From Candidatus Phascolarctobacterium caballi (GTDB lineage Bacteria; Bacillota; Negativicutes; Acidaminococcales; Acidaminococcaceae): 15,112 nucleotides of DNA. Shown here piece by piece: positions 1 through 6,492 of this stretch (position 1 is its first letter; each line of letters starts with the position of its first letter). The DNA lies in assembly GCA_018065225.1 (NCBI GenBank), contig JAGHTS010000183.1:1-15112 (forward strand), in the 5' to 3' direction. The position numbers were made by a program, and so were the translations under genes. The notes under the pieces were generated by a model. It was not told where the DNA came from. It saw only the letters and a list, made by a program, of their open reading frames with translations, and did not search any database.

Positions 1-15
1 CATAAAGAACTTCCT
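1..15 (-). promoter_or_regulatory. Start codon and SD of a gene leaving the window on the left
   Basis: Bases 1-3 read ATG on the minus strand. An AGGAAG Shine-Dalgarno sits at 15-10, with 6 bases between it and the ATG, and a TATAAT lies further upstream at 39-34. All other genes in the window run in the same direction. No coding sequence of this gene is visible, so its product is unknown; that it is a gene at all is an inference from the start signals alone. Confidence 0.4.
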
Positions 16-33
16 GAAAATTTTAAATTTTTT

Positions 34-39
34 ATTATA
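34..39 (-). promoter_or_regulatory. Possible -10 box for the gene at the left edge
   Basis: The minus strand reads TATAAT at 39-34, about 30 bases upstream of the ATG at 3-1. This would give a leader of roughly 24-28 bases. There is no good -35 at 16-18 bases: the candidates TTTTAA and TTTAAA are weak. In this AT-rich stretch the match could be chance. Confidence 0.35.
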
Positions 40-136
40 ACATTTGTAAACCAATTTTAAAATTTTTATAACTATCTACTACAAACTTGAATTAAAACTT
101 AATATTTAGTCATTATTAATTTTTTTACATTTGTAA
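40..136. repeat. Pair of ACATTTGTAA direct repeats
   Basis: The 10-mer ACATTTGTAA occurs at 40-49 and 127-136. The second copy sits in a short palindrome (TTACA, 2 bases, TGTAA at 125-136). The first copy lies directly upstream of the possible -10 box at 39-34, where a repressor site would be expected. A regulatory role is inferred from position only. Confidence 0.35.
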
Positions 137-399
137 TCATATTTTTTGCAAAAAATCCGCCAGATAAATATTACTTTACATATATACAATAGACCCAAAA
201 TTAAATTTTGCTACCTAAAAACTGAAGACATTACAGAAAAATAATTTACACATTTTCTCTTTTCTTTTTTCCACACCTTTAAAAACTATTTGATGTTCGT
301 CAAAACGATTTTTTATGTTAACATCATAAAACCACTTTTTATGTAATGCGATGAAAAACCACATGCCTTTTCAAAATGTAAAGTGCAAGCAATTAAAGT
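40..399. other. AT-rich intergenic region without a gene
   Basis: No open reading frame with a ribosome site is visible on either strand over these 360 bases. It holds several short symmetric elements: a 16-bp perfect palindrome ATTTTTTGCAAAAAAT at 141-156, CAAAATT/AATTTTG arms at 196-210, TTTGA/TCAAA arms at 289-304, and alternating copies of TTTTTATG near 309-343. It separates the end of the ABC operon from the gene that probably starts at the left edge, so it is most likely the control region of that gene. Confidence 0.6.
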
Positions 400-428
400 A
401 AAATTGTCGCCACTTCCATAAAAAGTGG
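332..428. repeat. 12-bp inverted repeat overlapping the ABC-operon terminator
   Basis: CCACTTTTTATG at 332-343 is matched perfectly by its reverse complement CATAAAAAGTGG at 417-428. The second copy covers the loop and part of the upstream arm of the terminator at 400-438, so the two structures are mutually exclusive in RNA. Related copies TTTTTTATG (309-317) and CATAAAA (325-331) lie beside the first. Confidence 0.45.
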
Positions 429-438
429 CGACAATTTT
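400..438 (-). terminator. Terminator of the ABC importer operon
   Basis: Perfect 16-bp inverted repeat: arms 400-415 and 423-438, loop 416-422. The stem has a GC-rich core (GTCGCCACTT) flanked by AAAA/TTTT, so it can act as a rho-independent terminator on both strands. It begins 32 bases after the stop of the last ABC gene. Confidence 0.85.
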
Positions 439-470
439 AGAATACATTACTATTTACAAAACAAAATTTT

Positions 471-1550
471 TTATTCATCCTGTTTGTACCAAAAAGGTCT
501 TTGGAACTTAATGAAGCATTTCTCCCCGTTCTCAGGGCCAATATCCCGTCTGCCAATTTGCACACGGACTTCCTGATTGCCAATGCGTACCAAATAGTCA
601 ATAATCTCGCCCAAGAACGCTTTACGCAATACCGCCCCTTCAACACCATTCACATCCATAGCATCCGTAAATTTGATTTCCGTAGGACGGCTTGCCAAAT
701 TAAAGACCTTTTCACCCCGCATCCGTTCAGGAATTTCCAAAGTTGCAGGCAACGGTTTGTCACTGCCGGTAACAAACGCCTTACCGTCACGCCACTCCAC
801 ATCCGTATAACTGGACACCCCTATAAAACTGAATACAAATTTGTTTTTCGGGTTATTATAAACATCCAACGGCTTGTCAATTTGTTGTACCACGCCTAAT
901 TTCATAACCAAAATTCTGTCTGACAAAGCCATCGCTTCGGACTGGTCATGAGTAACATAAATAACAGAAAAACCATATTTGTTTTGCAAATCCTTAATTT
1001 CAAACCGCATTTCTTCCCGCAAATGTGGGTCAAGTGAAGACAACGGTTCATCAAGAAGCATTACATCGGGGTTAATCGCCAAAGCACGTGCCAAAGCCAC
1101 ACGCTGCTTGCCGCCGCCGGACAAATCTGCAGGACTGATATCTTTATCCTGCCACAAGTTTGTTGCTGTCAGCGCCTCTCTTACTCTGGACTCAATTTCG
1201 CTTTTGGACAATTTGCGTAACTGCAAAGGAAAAGCCACGTTGTCATAAACATTCATATGAGGCCAAACTGCAAATGCCTGAAACACCATACCAAAATTAC
1301 GGTTTTCAGGAGGTGTATAGTGATGTTTTTTGGGACAGCTGAATAATTTGTCGCCAACCCAAACCTCACCATCCGTCAAATCTTCAAAACCTGCCACCAT
1401 TCTCAAAGTGGTGGTCTTGCCACAACCGGAAGGCCCCAACATGGAAAAACATTCCCCTTTGGCAATTTCCAAATTCAAATTATTAACGGCAGTAACATCA
1501 CCAAATTGTTTGGTTACATTGATTAAGCGTACAAATGCATTATCACTCAT
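471..1550 (-). CDS. ABC importer ATPase with altered signature (LSGGG), Fe/phosphonate/sugar-phosphate family
   Basis: Cytoplasmic ATP-hydrolysing subunit of an ABC importer, 359 residues, the usual length for FbpC/PhnT/MalK-type ATPases with a C-terminal TOBE-like regulatory domain (after about residue 240). Visible motifs: Walker A GPSGCGKTT at 39-47, Q-loop Gln91, Walker B VMLLDE at 163-168, D-loop SSLD at 171-174 and the switch His201 in YVTHD. The signature, normally LSGGQ, reads LSGGGKQR from residue 143, so the Gln is replaced by Gly. I chose the ATG at 1550 because AGGTGA lies 5 bases upstream; the GTG at 1559 has no ribosome site. The start follows the permease stop by 1 base, indicating translational coupling. 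It is the last gene of the operon and one of two ATPase genes serving a single fused permease. Substrate unknown. Confidence 0.9.
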   Translation of the reverse strand: MSDNAFVRLINVTKQFGDVTAVNNLNLEIAKGECFSMLGPSGCGKTTTLRMVAGFEDLTDGEVWVGDKLFSCPKKHHYTPPENRNFGMVFQAFAVWPHMNVYDNVAFPLQLRKLSKSEIESRVREALTATNLWQDKDISPADLSGGGKQRVALARALAINPDVMLLDEPLSSLDPHLREEMRFEIKDLQNKYGFSVIYVTHDQSEAMALSDRILVMKLGVVQQIDKPLDVYNNPKNKFVFSFIGVSSYTDVEWRDGKAFVTGSDKPLPATLEIPERMRGEKVFNLASRPTEIKFTDAMDVNGVEGAVLRKAFLGEIIDYLVRIGNQEVRVQIGRRDIGPENGEKCFIKFQRPFWYKQDE

Positions 1551-1551
1551 G

Positions 1552-3246
1552 TTACTCACCTGCTTTCTTAGTAAAATGATTTATCAGGGTCTGCCCTACC
1601 ACAATAAGGATAAGGGCAATACCTGCCAATGCTGTGGACATAACCGTTTCCCCGTCCTCGTTCAATGTATAAATTGCCACGCCGATAGTACGGGTCGTAG
1701 GGGCGTACAACATAATGGACACCGTCAATTCACGGAGTGCCGGCAAAAAAATTAAGAAAAATGCGGAAATCATTCCCGGACGTACCAAAGGAATAACTAT
1801 GTCTTTCAAACTTTGCCACATGCTGGCACCGCAACTGCGGCTGGCTTCCATAAGCGAATCGTGTACTTGTTCCAAAGCCGCAGAATTGGCTTTCAAAGAG
1901 AACGCCATATAACGGGCAATATATGCCACCAAAATTATCCAAACAGTGTTATACAAATTAATGCCAAACTGTCCTGACCAAGCCAAAATTACACCCAAGG
2001 CAATAACGGAACCCGGAACTGAGAAAGGCAACATTCCCAAAAATTCCAAAATCCCCTTGCCTTTGACTTTCATCTTGACGATAACGTAAGAAATCATAAC
2101 ACCTGCAAACATGGTAATTAAAGCCGCCACCAAACCTAAACTTACACTGTTGATGATGGCATCTTTGGTAACTTCATAATCAAAGAGAATGTATTTATAG
2201 TTGTCCAAAGACATATTTTCCCAAGTAAGTGGCAGTCCGTAAGTGGAAACACCACCCACCATAAAAATCACCACTGTCGGCAAAACTATGGTGAAACCAA
2301 TGTATGCCAAACAAGCAAACAACAGGGGGTAACGCAAACCACGCAGTTTCAGTTCCATTGGGCGGAAACTCTTGCCGCCAATAATTTGGTAATGACCTTT
2401 GGACAAAATTTTTTGTTGCGCCCAAATAATAGCCGCTGCTGTCACTACCAATACTGTAGAAAGCACTGTACCAGTACGAATGGACTCAAATGAACCGCCT
2501 GACTGATGAATTTTTTCATAAATCAAAGTCGGAATATTATAAATGCCATTTTCAATACCCAACACCGCCACAGTACCGAAATGCGCCATTGAGTAAAGCA
2601 TTATCAGCAAAGCACCCGACATAATGGATGGCAATACCAATGGAATAGTAATCTTACGGGTAATGGTAAATAATCCTGCGCCAGAAATACGTGCCGATTC
2701 TTCCAAAGTCGGATCCATACGCTCCAACGCACCGCAAACTTGAATAAAAACAAACGGGAACAGATACATAACCTCTACTGCCGAAATACCCATATAAGTG
2801 TAGATGTTAAATACCGGCTCCTGCAGTCCAAACAAATCCATCAAGAATGTATTGATATATCCCGAGTTTGGTGACAACAACATTTTCCATGCCAAAGCGC
2901 CGATAAATGACGGTAACATAAACGGCACAAGAAAAAGTCCCTTCATAAATTTTTTGTAAGGCAAATCCGTACGTGTTACCAGCCATGCAAAAAATGTACC
3001 CACAATAGTAGAACCAATAGTGGTCATAGACGCAATAAACAATGAATTTAACAATGCCTGAAATGTTTCAGGTTCTGTGAGTACCGCATAGAAATCACTG
3101 CTGTTAAAACTGCCGTTAACAAAAAAGGCGTTAAATAAAATCAATAGTACCGGCCATGCCACAAAAATACAAAGAACAGCGATGGAAATAAAAAGAATGA
3201 CATGGGCAATACCAAAACTGCTTTCTTTCTTAATACCATTGCTCAT
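1552..3246 (-). CDS. Fused double permease of an ABC importer (FbpB/AfuB type)
   Basis: Inner-membrane channel, 564 residues, with two homologous permease halves in one chain and about 12 hydrophobic segments. Each half has an EAA loop that docks an ATPase: EESARISGAGLF from residue 182 and LMEASRSCGAS from residue 465, each followed by an IPLV..P stretch. This fused layout is typical of the Fe(III), AfuB and some phosphonate systems. The start at 3246 is preceded by an almost ideal SD, AAAGGAGGTGG at 3264-3254, located inside the 3' end of the upstream ATPase gene; the two genes overlap by 4 bases (ATGA). Because each half has its own docking loop, the two EAA loops can bind two different ATPases, which fits the two ATPase genes on either side. 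The transported compound cannot be read from the permease. Confidence 0.9.
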   Translation of the reverse strand: MSNGIKKESSFGIAHVILFISIAVLCIFVAWPVLLILFNAFFVNGSFNSSDFYAVLTEPETFQALLNSLFIASMTTIGSTIVGTFFAWLVTRTDLPYKKFMKGLFLVPFMLPSFIGALAWKMLLSPNSGYINTFLMDLFGLQEPVFNIYTYMGISAVEVMYLFPFVFIQVCGALERMDPTLEESARISGAGLFTITRKITIPLVLPSIMSGALLIMLYSMAHFGTVAVLGIENGIYNIPTLIYEKIHQSGGSFESIRTGTVLSTVLVVTAAAIIWAQQKILSKGHYQIIGGKSFRPMELKLRGLRYPLLFACLAYIGFTIVLPTVVIFMVGGVSTYGLPLTWENMSLDNYKYILFDYEVTKDAIINSVSLGLVAALITMFAGVMISYVIVKMKVKGKGILEFLGMLPFSVPGSVIALGVILAWSGQFGINLYNTVWIILVAYIARYMAFSLKANSAALEQVHDSLMEASRSCGASMWQSLKDIVIPLVRPGMISAFFLIFLPALRELTVSIMLYAPTTRTIGVAIYTLNEDGETVMSTALAGIALILIVVGQTLINHFTKKAGE

Positions 3247-4337
3247 AAATCTTCCACCTCCTTTAACTGTTCTGCATCAAACCAATGCAGGGCCTTGAAA
3301 TTAATAAGGCAATCCTCCCCTGCTTTGAACATCAAGTTGTTAACCAATGCTTCATGGGTTTCAATGGCAGTACGGAAATGCTCCCCGTCAATGGCGATGG
3401 TGTAATCCATCGTGGAACCAAGATAGGTGGCTTTCGTTATTTTGCCTTTTAAGCCCTCACCTGTACGGCTCACAGTCACATCACTGGGCCGGAATCCCAA
3501 CACCCATTTTGCAGCCTGCCCCACAGGTCTGTCACCGGGTACAAGTTGCTGCCCATTACCAATGTAATATTCTCCATTTTCCTCACGGACATTGATAAAG
3601 TTCGCCACACCCATAAACTTGAAAACAAAAAGGTCTGCCGGCTTTTCAAAAATTTCATAAGGAGTACCCATCTGCCTGATTTGCCCTTTGGCATCCATAA
3701 TGGCAATACGGTCAGAAATTGCCAGTGCCACTTCCTGATCATGGGTTACATACATAACCGTAATGCCAAACTTACGTTGCAAGTCCTTGATTTCAAAACG
3801 CATTTCTTCACGCAAATTGGCATCCAAATTGCTTAACGGTTCATCCAAAAGCATTACCGCAGGGTCAGCAACCAAAGCCCTTGCCAATGCCACACGTTGT
3901 TGCTGCCCTCCTGAAAGTTCGGAAGGCAGACGCTTTTCCAAACCGTGCATACCAACAACGTCAATCATATCCATAACAAGTTTATCTATTTCCTCTTTGG
4001 GACGCTTTTCCATTTTTAAGGGATAAGCGATATTTTCATAAACAGTCATATGGGGCCATACAGCATAATCTTGGAACACTACACCCAAAGCACGGCGTTC
4101 CGGAGGGATATATTCCCCTGTTTCCGTATCAACCACAGTAATGTCCCCAATAGTAATCCTGCCTTTGTCAGGAACTTCATGTCCTGCCAACAAGCGAATC
4201 ATAGTGGTCTTGCCACAACCCGATGGGCCTAACAAAGTAAAACATTCACCCTTATATACATCCAAATTTAAGTCGGATACTACGTGATGCTGCTCATAAC
4301 TTTTATATACACCCTGTATCGTAATGAGTTTTTCCAT
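3243..4337 (-). CDS. ABC importer ATPase with canonical signature
   Basis: Second ATPase of the same importer, 364 residues. Motifs: Walker A GPSGCGKTT at 37-45, Q-loop Gln89, signature LSGGQQQR from 131, Walker B VMLLDE at 151-156, D-loop SNLD, and switch His189 in YVTHD; a TOBE-like C-terminal domain follows. It shares long stretches with the other ATPase (for example REEMRFEIKDLQ and VWPHM), so the pair probably arose by duplication. The ATG at 4337 is chosen because GGAGGA lies at 4346-4341; the upstream ATG at 4370 falls in the loop of a terminator hairpin and is rejected. Expression should be reduced by that hairpin relative to the binding-protein gene. The stop overlaps the permease start (ATGA). 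All catalytic motifs look intact. Confidence 0.92.
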   Translation of the reverse strand: MEKLITIQGVYKSYEQHHVVSDLNLDVYKGECFTLLGPSGCGKTTMIRLLAGHEVPDKGRITIGDITVVDTETGEYIPPERRALGVVFQDYAVWPHMTVYENIAYPLKMEKRPKEEIDKLVMDMIDVVGMHGLEKRLPSELSGGQQQRVALARALVADPAVMLLDEPLSNLDANLREEMRFEIKDLQRKFGITVMYVTHDQEVALAISDRIAIMDAKGQIRQMGTPYEIFEKPADLFVFKFMGVANFINVREENGEYYIGNGQQLVPGDRPVGQAAKWVLGFRPSDVTVSRTGEGLKGKITKATYLGSTMDYTIAIDGEHFRTAIETHEALVNNLMFKAGEDCLINFKALHWFDAEQLKEVEDL

Positions 4338-4340
4338 AAT

Positions 4341-4384
4341 TCCTCCAAAAAAAATTGCCGGCCGGCACATCGCCAGCCGGCAAT
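4341..4384 (-). terminator. Intra-operon terminator/attenuator hairpin with adjacent SD
   Basis: In the minus-strand transcript a 13-bp GC-rich stem (arms 4384-4372 and 4366-4354, one G-U pair, loop 4371-4367) is followed by a run of at least seven U (4353-4347) and then directly by the SD GGAGGA (4346-4341) of the next gene. This is a textbook intrinsic terminator placed 15 bases after the binding-protein stop. Some read-through is needed to express the three downstream genes. The hairpin should also protect the 3' end of the binding-protein mRNA. Confidence 0.85.
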
Positions 4385-4399
4385 ATAATTTAGTAGCCG

Positions 4400-5422
4400 T
4401 TATTTCTTGACTTGCAAAATTTCGGTAAATTTCTTAATAGTATTTTCCTTAGTTTTAACAGCTTCAGTAAAGTTTACTTTCATCGCTTTCTTCCACGCCA
4501 AAACTGGTTTTAAGAGATCAAAATGTTTGTTAGGCAAAGCCACGTCTTCCCGTACAGGAATAGTTCCTTGTTTGGCAACTTGAGTTTGTGCCTCTTTGCC
4601 AAGCAGGTAATCAACAAATTTTTTAGCTGCATCCTTCTTGGTGGAATCTTTGAAAATTGCCACAGGGGAAGGAACAACCAACAATTCAGGAGGATAGCAC
4701 ATCTTTATATGGGCACCCTTTTCAATCTTGCCATGAGTAATATAGTCAACTGCCAAAGAAGCATAAAGTTCGCCGGATGCGGTATCGTCAATAACCTGTC
4801 CTGAACCTTTGCCAATTCTTGCGCCATTGGCCTTCAGTTTGTAGAAATAATCCCAACCGAATTGTTTTGCCAACAAAGCCACAGACATATAGGAAGTTCC
4901 TGACAAAGCAGGGTTGGCAATACCAAATTTATTTTTATATTCAGGTTTCAACAAATCACTCCATTGGGTAGGTGCATTTTTAATTTTGTCTGTATTGACA
5001 ATAATACCCAAAGTCCCCAAACGGGCAGCATGGAAAGAGCCGTCATAATCATCAAAAGGATTTACACATTCTTTGTAAACAGGACTCTTGTAATTTTCCA
5101 AAATGCCATCCATTTTCATCTTGTAGAAGTCAGGCACTTCACTTGTCCAAATTACATCTGCCAAAATCTTGCCGCTTTGACGTTCAGCCGCAATTTTTGC
5201 CATCAATTTGCCTGCGCCTGCAGATTGATAATCTACCTCAATCCCGGGGTTGGCTTTTTTAAAACCATCAACAATACCCCTAATCAAATTCTCTTTCATA
5301 GAGGTGTAAACAATTAATTTGTTACCGGAAGCAGTATCTGCTTTTTTGTCACTGCCACAGCCGCCAACTAACAACGACATTAATGCCAAAGCTGCCACAG
5401 CCACGTAACCCAATTTTTTCAT
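4400..5422 (-). CDS. Lipoprotein substrate-binding protein of the ABC importer
   Basis: Extracytoplasmic binding protein, 340 residues, of the FbpA/AfuA/PhnS-type family. Residues 1-21 form a lipoprotein signal peptide with a V-G-G-C lipobox (Cys22) followed by a short SDKKAD tether. The mature protein begins with KLIVYTSMKE, the usual first strand of this fold, and has an SGTSYMS segment near 174-180 and a GQVIDDTASGE segment near 208-218. SGT-type turns near the ligand site are seen in members that bind phosphate or phosphonate groups, while I do not see an obvious adjacent pair of tyrosines of the kind used for iron; both points are impressions, not proof. The ATG at 5422 has AGGAGG at 5433-5428. 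It is the first gene of the operon, followed by an attenuator. Candidate ligands: ferric complexes, 2-aminoethylphosphonate, hexose phosphates. Confidence 0.88.
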   Translation of the reverse strand: MKKLGYVAVAALALMSLLVGGCGSDKKADTASGNKLIVYTSMKENLIRGIVDGFKKANPGIEVDYQSAGAGKLMAKIAAERQSGKILADVIWTSEVPDFYKMKMDGILENYKSPVYKECVNPFDDYDGSFHAARLGTLGIIVNTDKIKNAPTQWSDLLKPEYKNKFGIANPALSGTSYMSVALLAKQFGWDYFYKLKANGARIGKGSGQVIDDTASGELYASLAVDYITHGKIEKGAHIKMCYPPELLVVPSPVAIFKDSTKKDAAKKFVDYLLGKEAQTQVAKQGTIPVREDVALPNKHFDLLKPVLAWKKAMKVNFTEAVKTKENTIKKFTEILQVKK

Positions 5423-5446
5423 AGTATCCTCCTGCAATTTTAATTT

Positions 5447-5462
5447 TGTAGTATATACTACA
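5447..5462. promoter_or_regulatory. 16-bp palindromic operator candidate at the ABC promoter
   Basis: TGTAGTATATACTACA is a perfect 16-bp palindrome. It covers the proposed -10 box (5455-5450) and lies just before the expected transcription start of the ABC operon, where a bound dimeric repressor would block RNA polymerase. The half-site layout is compatible with a GntR-type regulator, but no regulator gene is in the window and this assignment is only a suggestion. Confidence 0.55.
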
Positions 5463-5478
5463 TATAGATATGGTACAA
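5450..5478 (-). promoter_or_regulatory. Promoter of the ABC importer operon
   Basis: Minus-strand -10 TATACT (5455-5450, 5 of 6 to consensus) and -35 TTGTAC (5478-5473, weak) are separated by 17 bases. Transcription would start near 5443, giving a leader of about 21 bases with the AGGAGG SD. An alternative pair, TTGAAT with TACCAT, lies a little upstream. Confidence 0.5.
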
Positions 5479-5560
5479 CTTTTATTCCACAAATTCAAGT
5501 ATATTATAATTTTTATATTAATTATATAAATAAATTAAATATTATCCATTTTTTCTTTAC

Positions 5561-5617
5561 AAAAACACCATTTTTTAATGTTAAAAGTCATTTTTAACGT
5601 TAAAAAATGGTGTTTTT
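5561..5617 (-). terminator. Long hairpin terminator after the pgi-HAD unit
   Basis: A 26-bp AT-rich stem with arms at 5561-5586 and 5592-5617 and a 5-base loop. The arms match except at one position, which is C-A in the minus-strand RNA and would be a U-G wobble in a plus-strand RNA. The outer AAAAACACC/GGTGTTTTT part supplies a U-run on either strand. It sits 25 bases after the HAD stop and insulates the ABC promoter from the upstream unit. Confidence 0.75.
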
Positions 5618-5642
5618 ATTGCTTGATAATTATTATTAAGAA

Positions 5643-6488
5643 TTAATCTTCGCTAAAAATCTTGTTTTTCAATTCTGTTACTGTGTTAACAATAATTTTT
5701 GCCCCTGCCTTTTTTAATTCTTCAACCGACCTAAACCCCCACGATACAGCAATACACGACAAACCTGCATTAACCGCAGTTTGTACGTCAACTTCGCTGT
5801 CACCGACATAAACTGCATTTTGTTTGTCAATTTGCAATTTGTTCAACACTTCAAAACAAGAGTCAGGATAAGGTTTCCGGCGGATACCCTCCCTTTCGCC
5901 ACAGGCAAAATCAAATAATCCTGCAAAATATTCCTTGCACAAAGGTTGTACCGCAAAATCCGGCTTATTGCTTACTACCGCAGTTTTTATCCCCGCCTTT
6001 TTCAAATCAGCAATCAAAGACAATACACCGTCATAGGGTTTTGTCGTTATGGCACAATGTTCTTTGTAATACCCATTATAAACAGGCAAAAGCTTGTCAA
6101 TAGTTACATTATCGTCACCAAAAATATTTTCAAAAATCCACCGTGAACCATTGCCGAAATAATGGACAAGTTCTGACTTTTCACGGGCAGGATAACCAAA
6201 TTGCAACAAAACATGATTAACTGCATTAACCAAATCCTGCAATGTGTCCAATACCGTACCATCCAAATCAAAAATGACTAACTTTGTATCTTTCATATAT
6301 TCACCACCATTTGATTTCTTATCAACCACTTCAATATTGTCCAACTGCTTTTGCAGATTGCCTGTTACCGTATCCAAATAAATTCTGTACAGTTTCTTTT
6401 GCTCAACTGTTTCGGCATCTGTTAATCCTTCTTGACGTTTTTTTGCCGCCAATTCATTTATTCTGATAATTATTTTTTGCATATCCAT
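5643..6488 (-). CDS. DUF896 domain fused to a phosphoglycolate-phosphatase-like HAD hydrolase
   Basis: One uninterrupted frame of 281 residues joins two normally separate proteins. Residues 3-56 match the small Firmicute DUF896/YnzC family (IIIRINELAAKKRQEGLTDA, then EQKKLYRIYL, ending NIEVVD), of unknown function. After an 8-residue linker (KKSNGGEY), Met65 begins a complete 217-residue HAD phosphatase: motif I DLDGTVLDT (nucleophile Asp74, Asp76), motif II Ser in VVSNKPD, motif III Lys in RRKPYPDS, motif IV GDSEVD. Known relatives dephosphorylate 2-phosphoglycolate or other small phosphates. The start at 6488 is 4 bases after the pgi stop, with AGGT in the last pgi codons. A second SD precedes Met65, so free HAD enzyme may also be made. 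The substrate is not provable from sequence. Confidence 0.82.
   Translation of the reverse strand: MDMQKIIIRINELAAKKRQEGLTDAETVEQKKLYRIYLDTVTGNLQKQLDNIEVVDKKSNGGEYMKDTKLVIFDLDGTVLDTLQDLVNAVNHVLLQFGYPAREKSELVHYFGNGSRWIFENIFGDDNVTIDKLLPVYNGYYKEHCAITTKPYDGVLSLIADLKKAGIKTAVVSNKPDFAVQPLCKEYFAGLFDFACGEREGIRRKPYPDSCFEVLNKLQIDKQNAVYVGDSEVDVQTAVNAGLSCIAVSWGFRSVEELKKAGAKIIVNTVTELKNKIFSED
6294..6308 (-). promoter_or_regulatory. Internal SD and ATG inside the DUF896-HAD frame
   Basis: GGTGGTGA at 6308-6301, one mismatch to the ideal GGAGGTGA, is followed after ATAT by an ATG at 6296-6294 that is the natural first codon of the HAD domain. The spacing of the GG-GG core to the ATG (7 bases) is optimal. It supports independent initiation of a 217-residue HAD protein in addition to the fusion. 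Confidence 0.6.
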
Positions 6489-6492
6489 AATT

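Noticed and set aside
8..22. CodY-like box (13 of 15 matches to AATTTTCWGAAAATT) next to the left-edge start codon
   Set aside because: It overlaps the SD in a very AT-rich stretch where such matches are common, and nothing else in the window suggests CodY control.
400..438. Perfect hairpin considered as a transposon end or attachment site
   Set aside because: It has terminator layout (GC core, A-run and T-run, just after a stop codon) and no partner copy or transposase is present.
501..899. Plus-strand open frame opposite the LSGGG ATPase
   Set aside because: It is antisense to a clearly conserved ATPase and has no family features or SD.
4338..4370. Upstream ATG at 4370 extending the ATPase by 11 residues
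   Set aside because: This ATG lies in the loop of the intra-operon terminator and has no SD; the ATG at 4337 has GGAGGA directly upstream and starts at the conserved family N-terminus.
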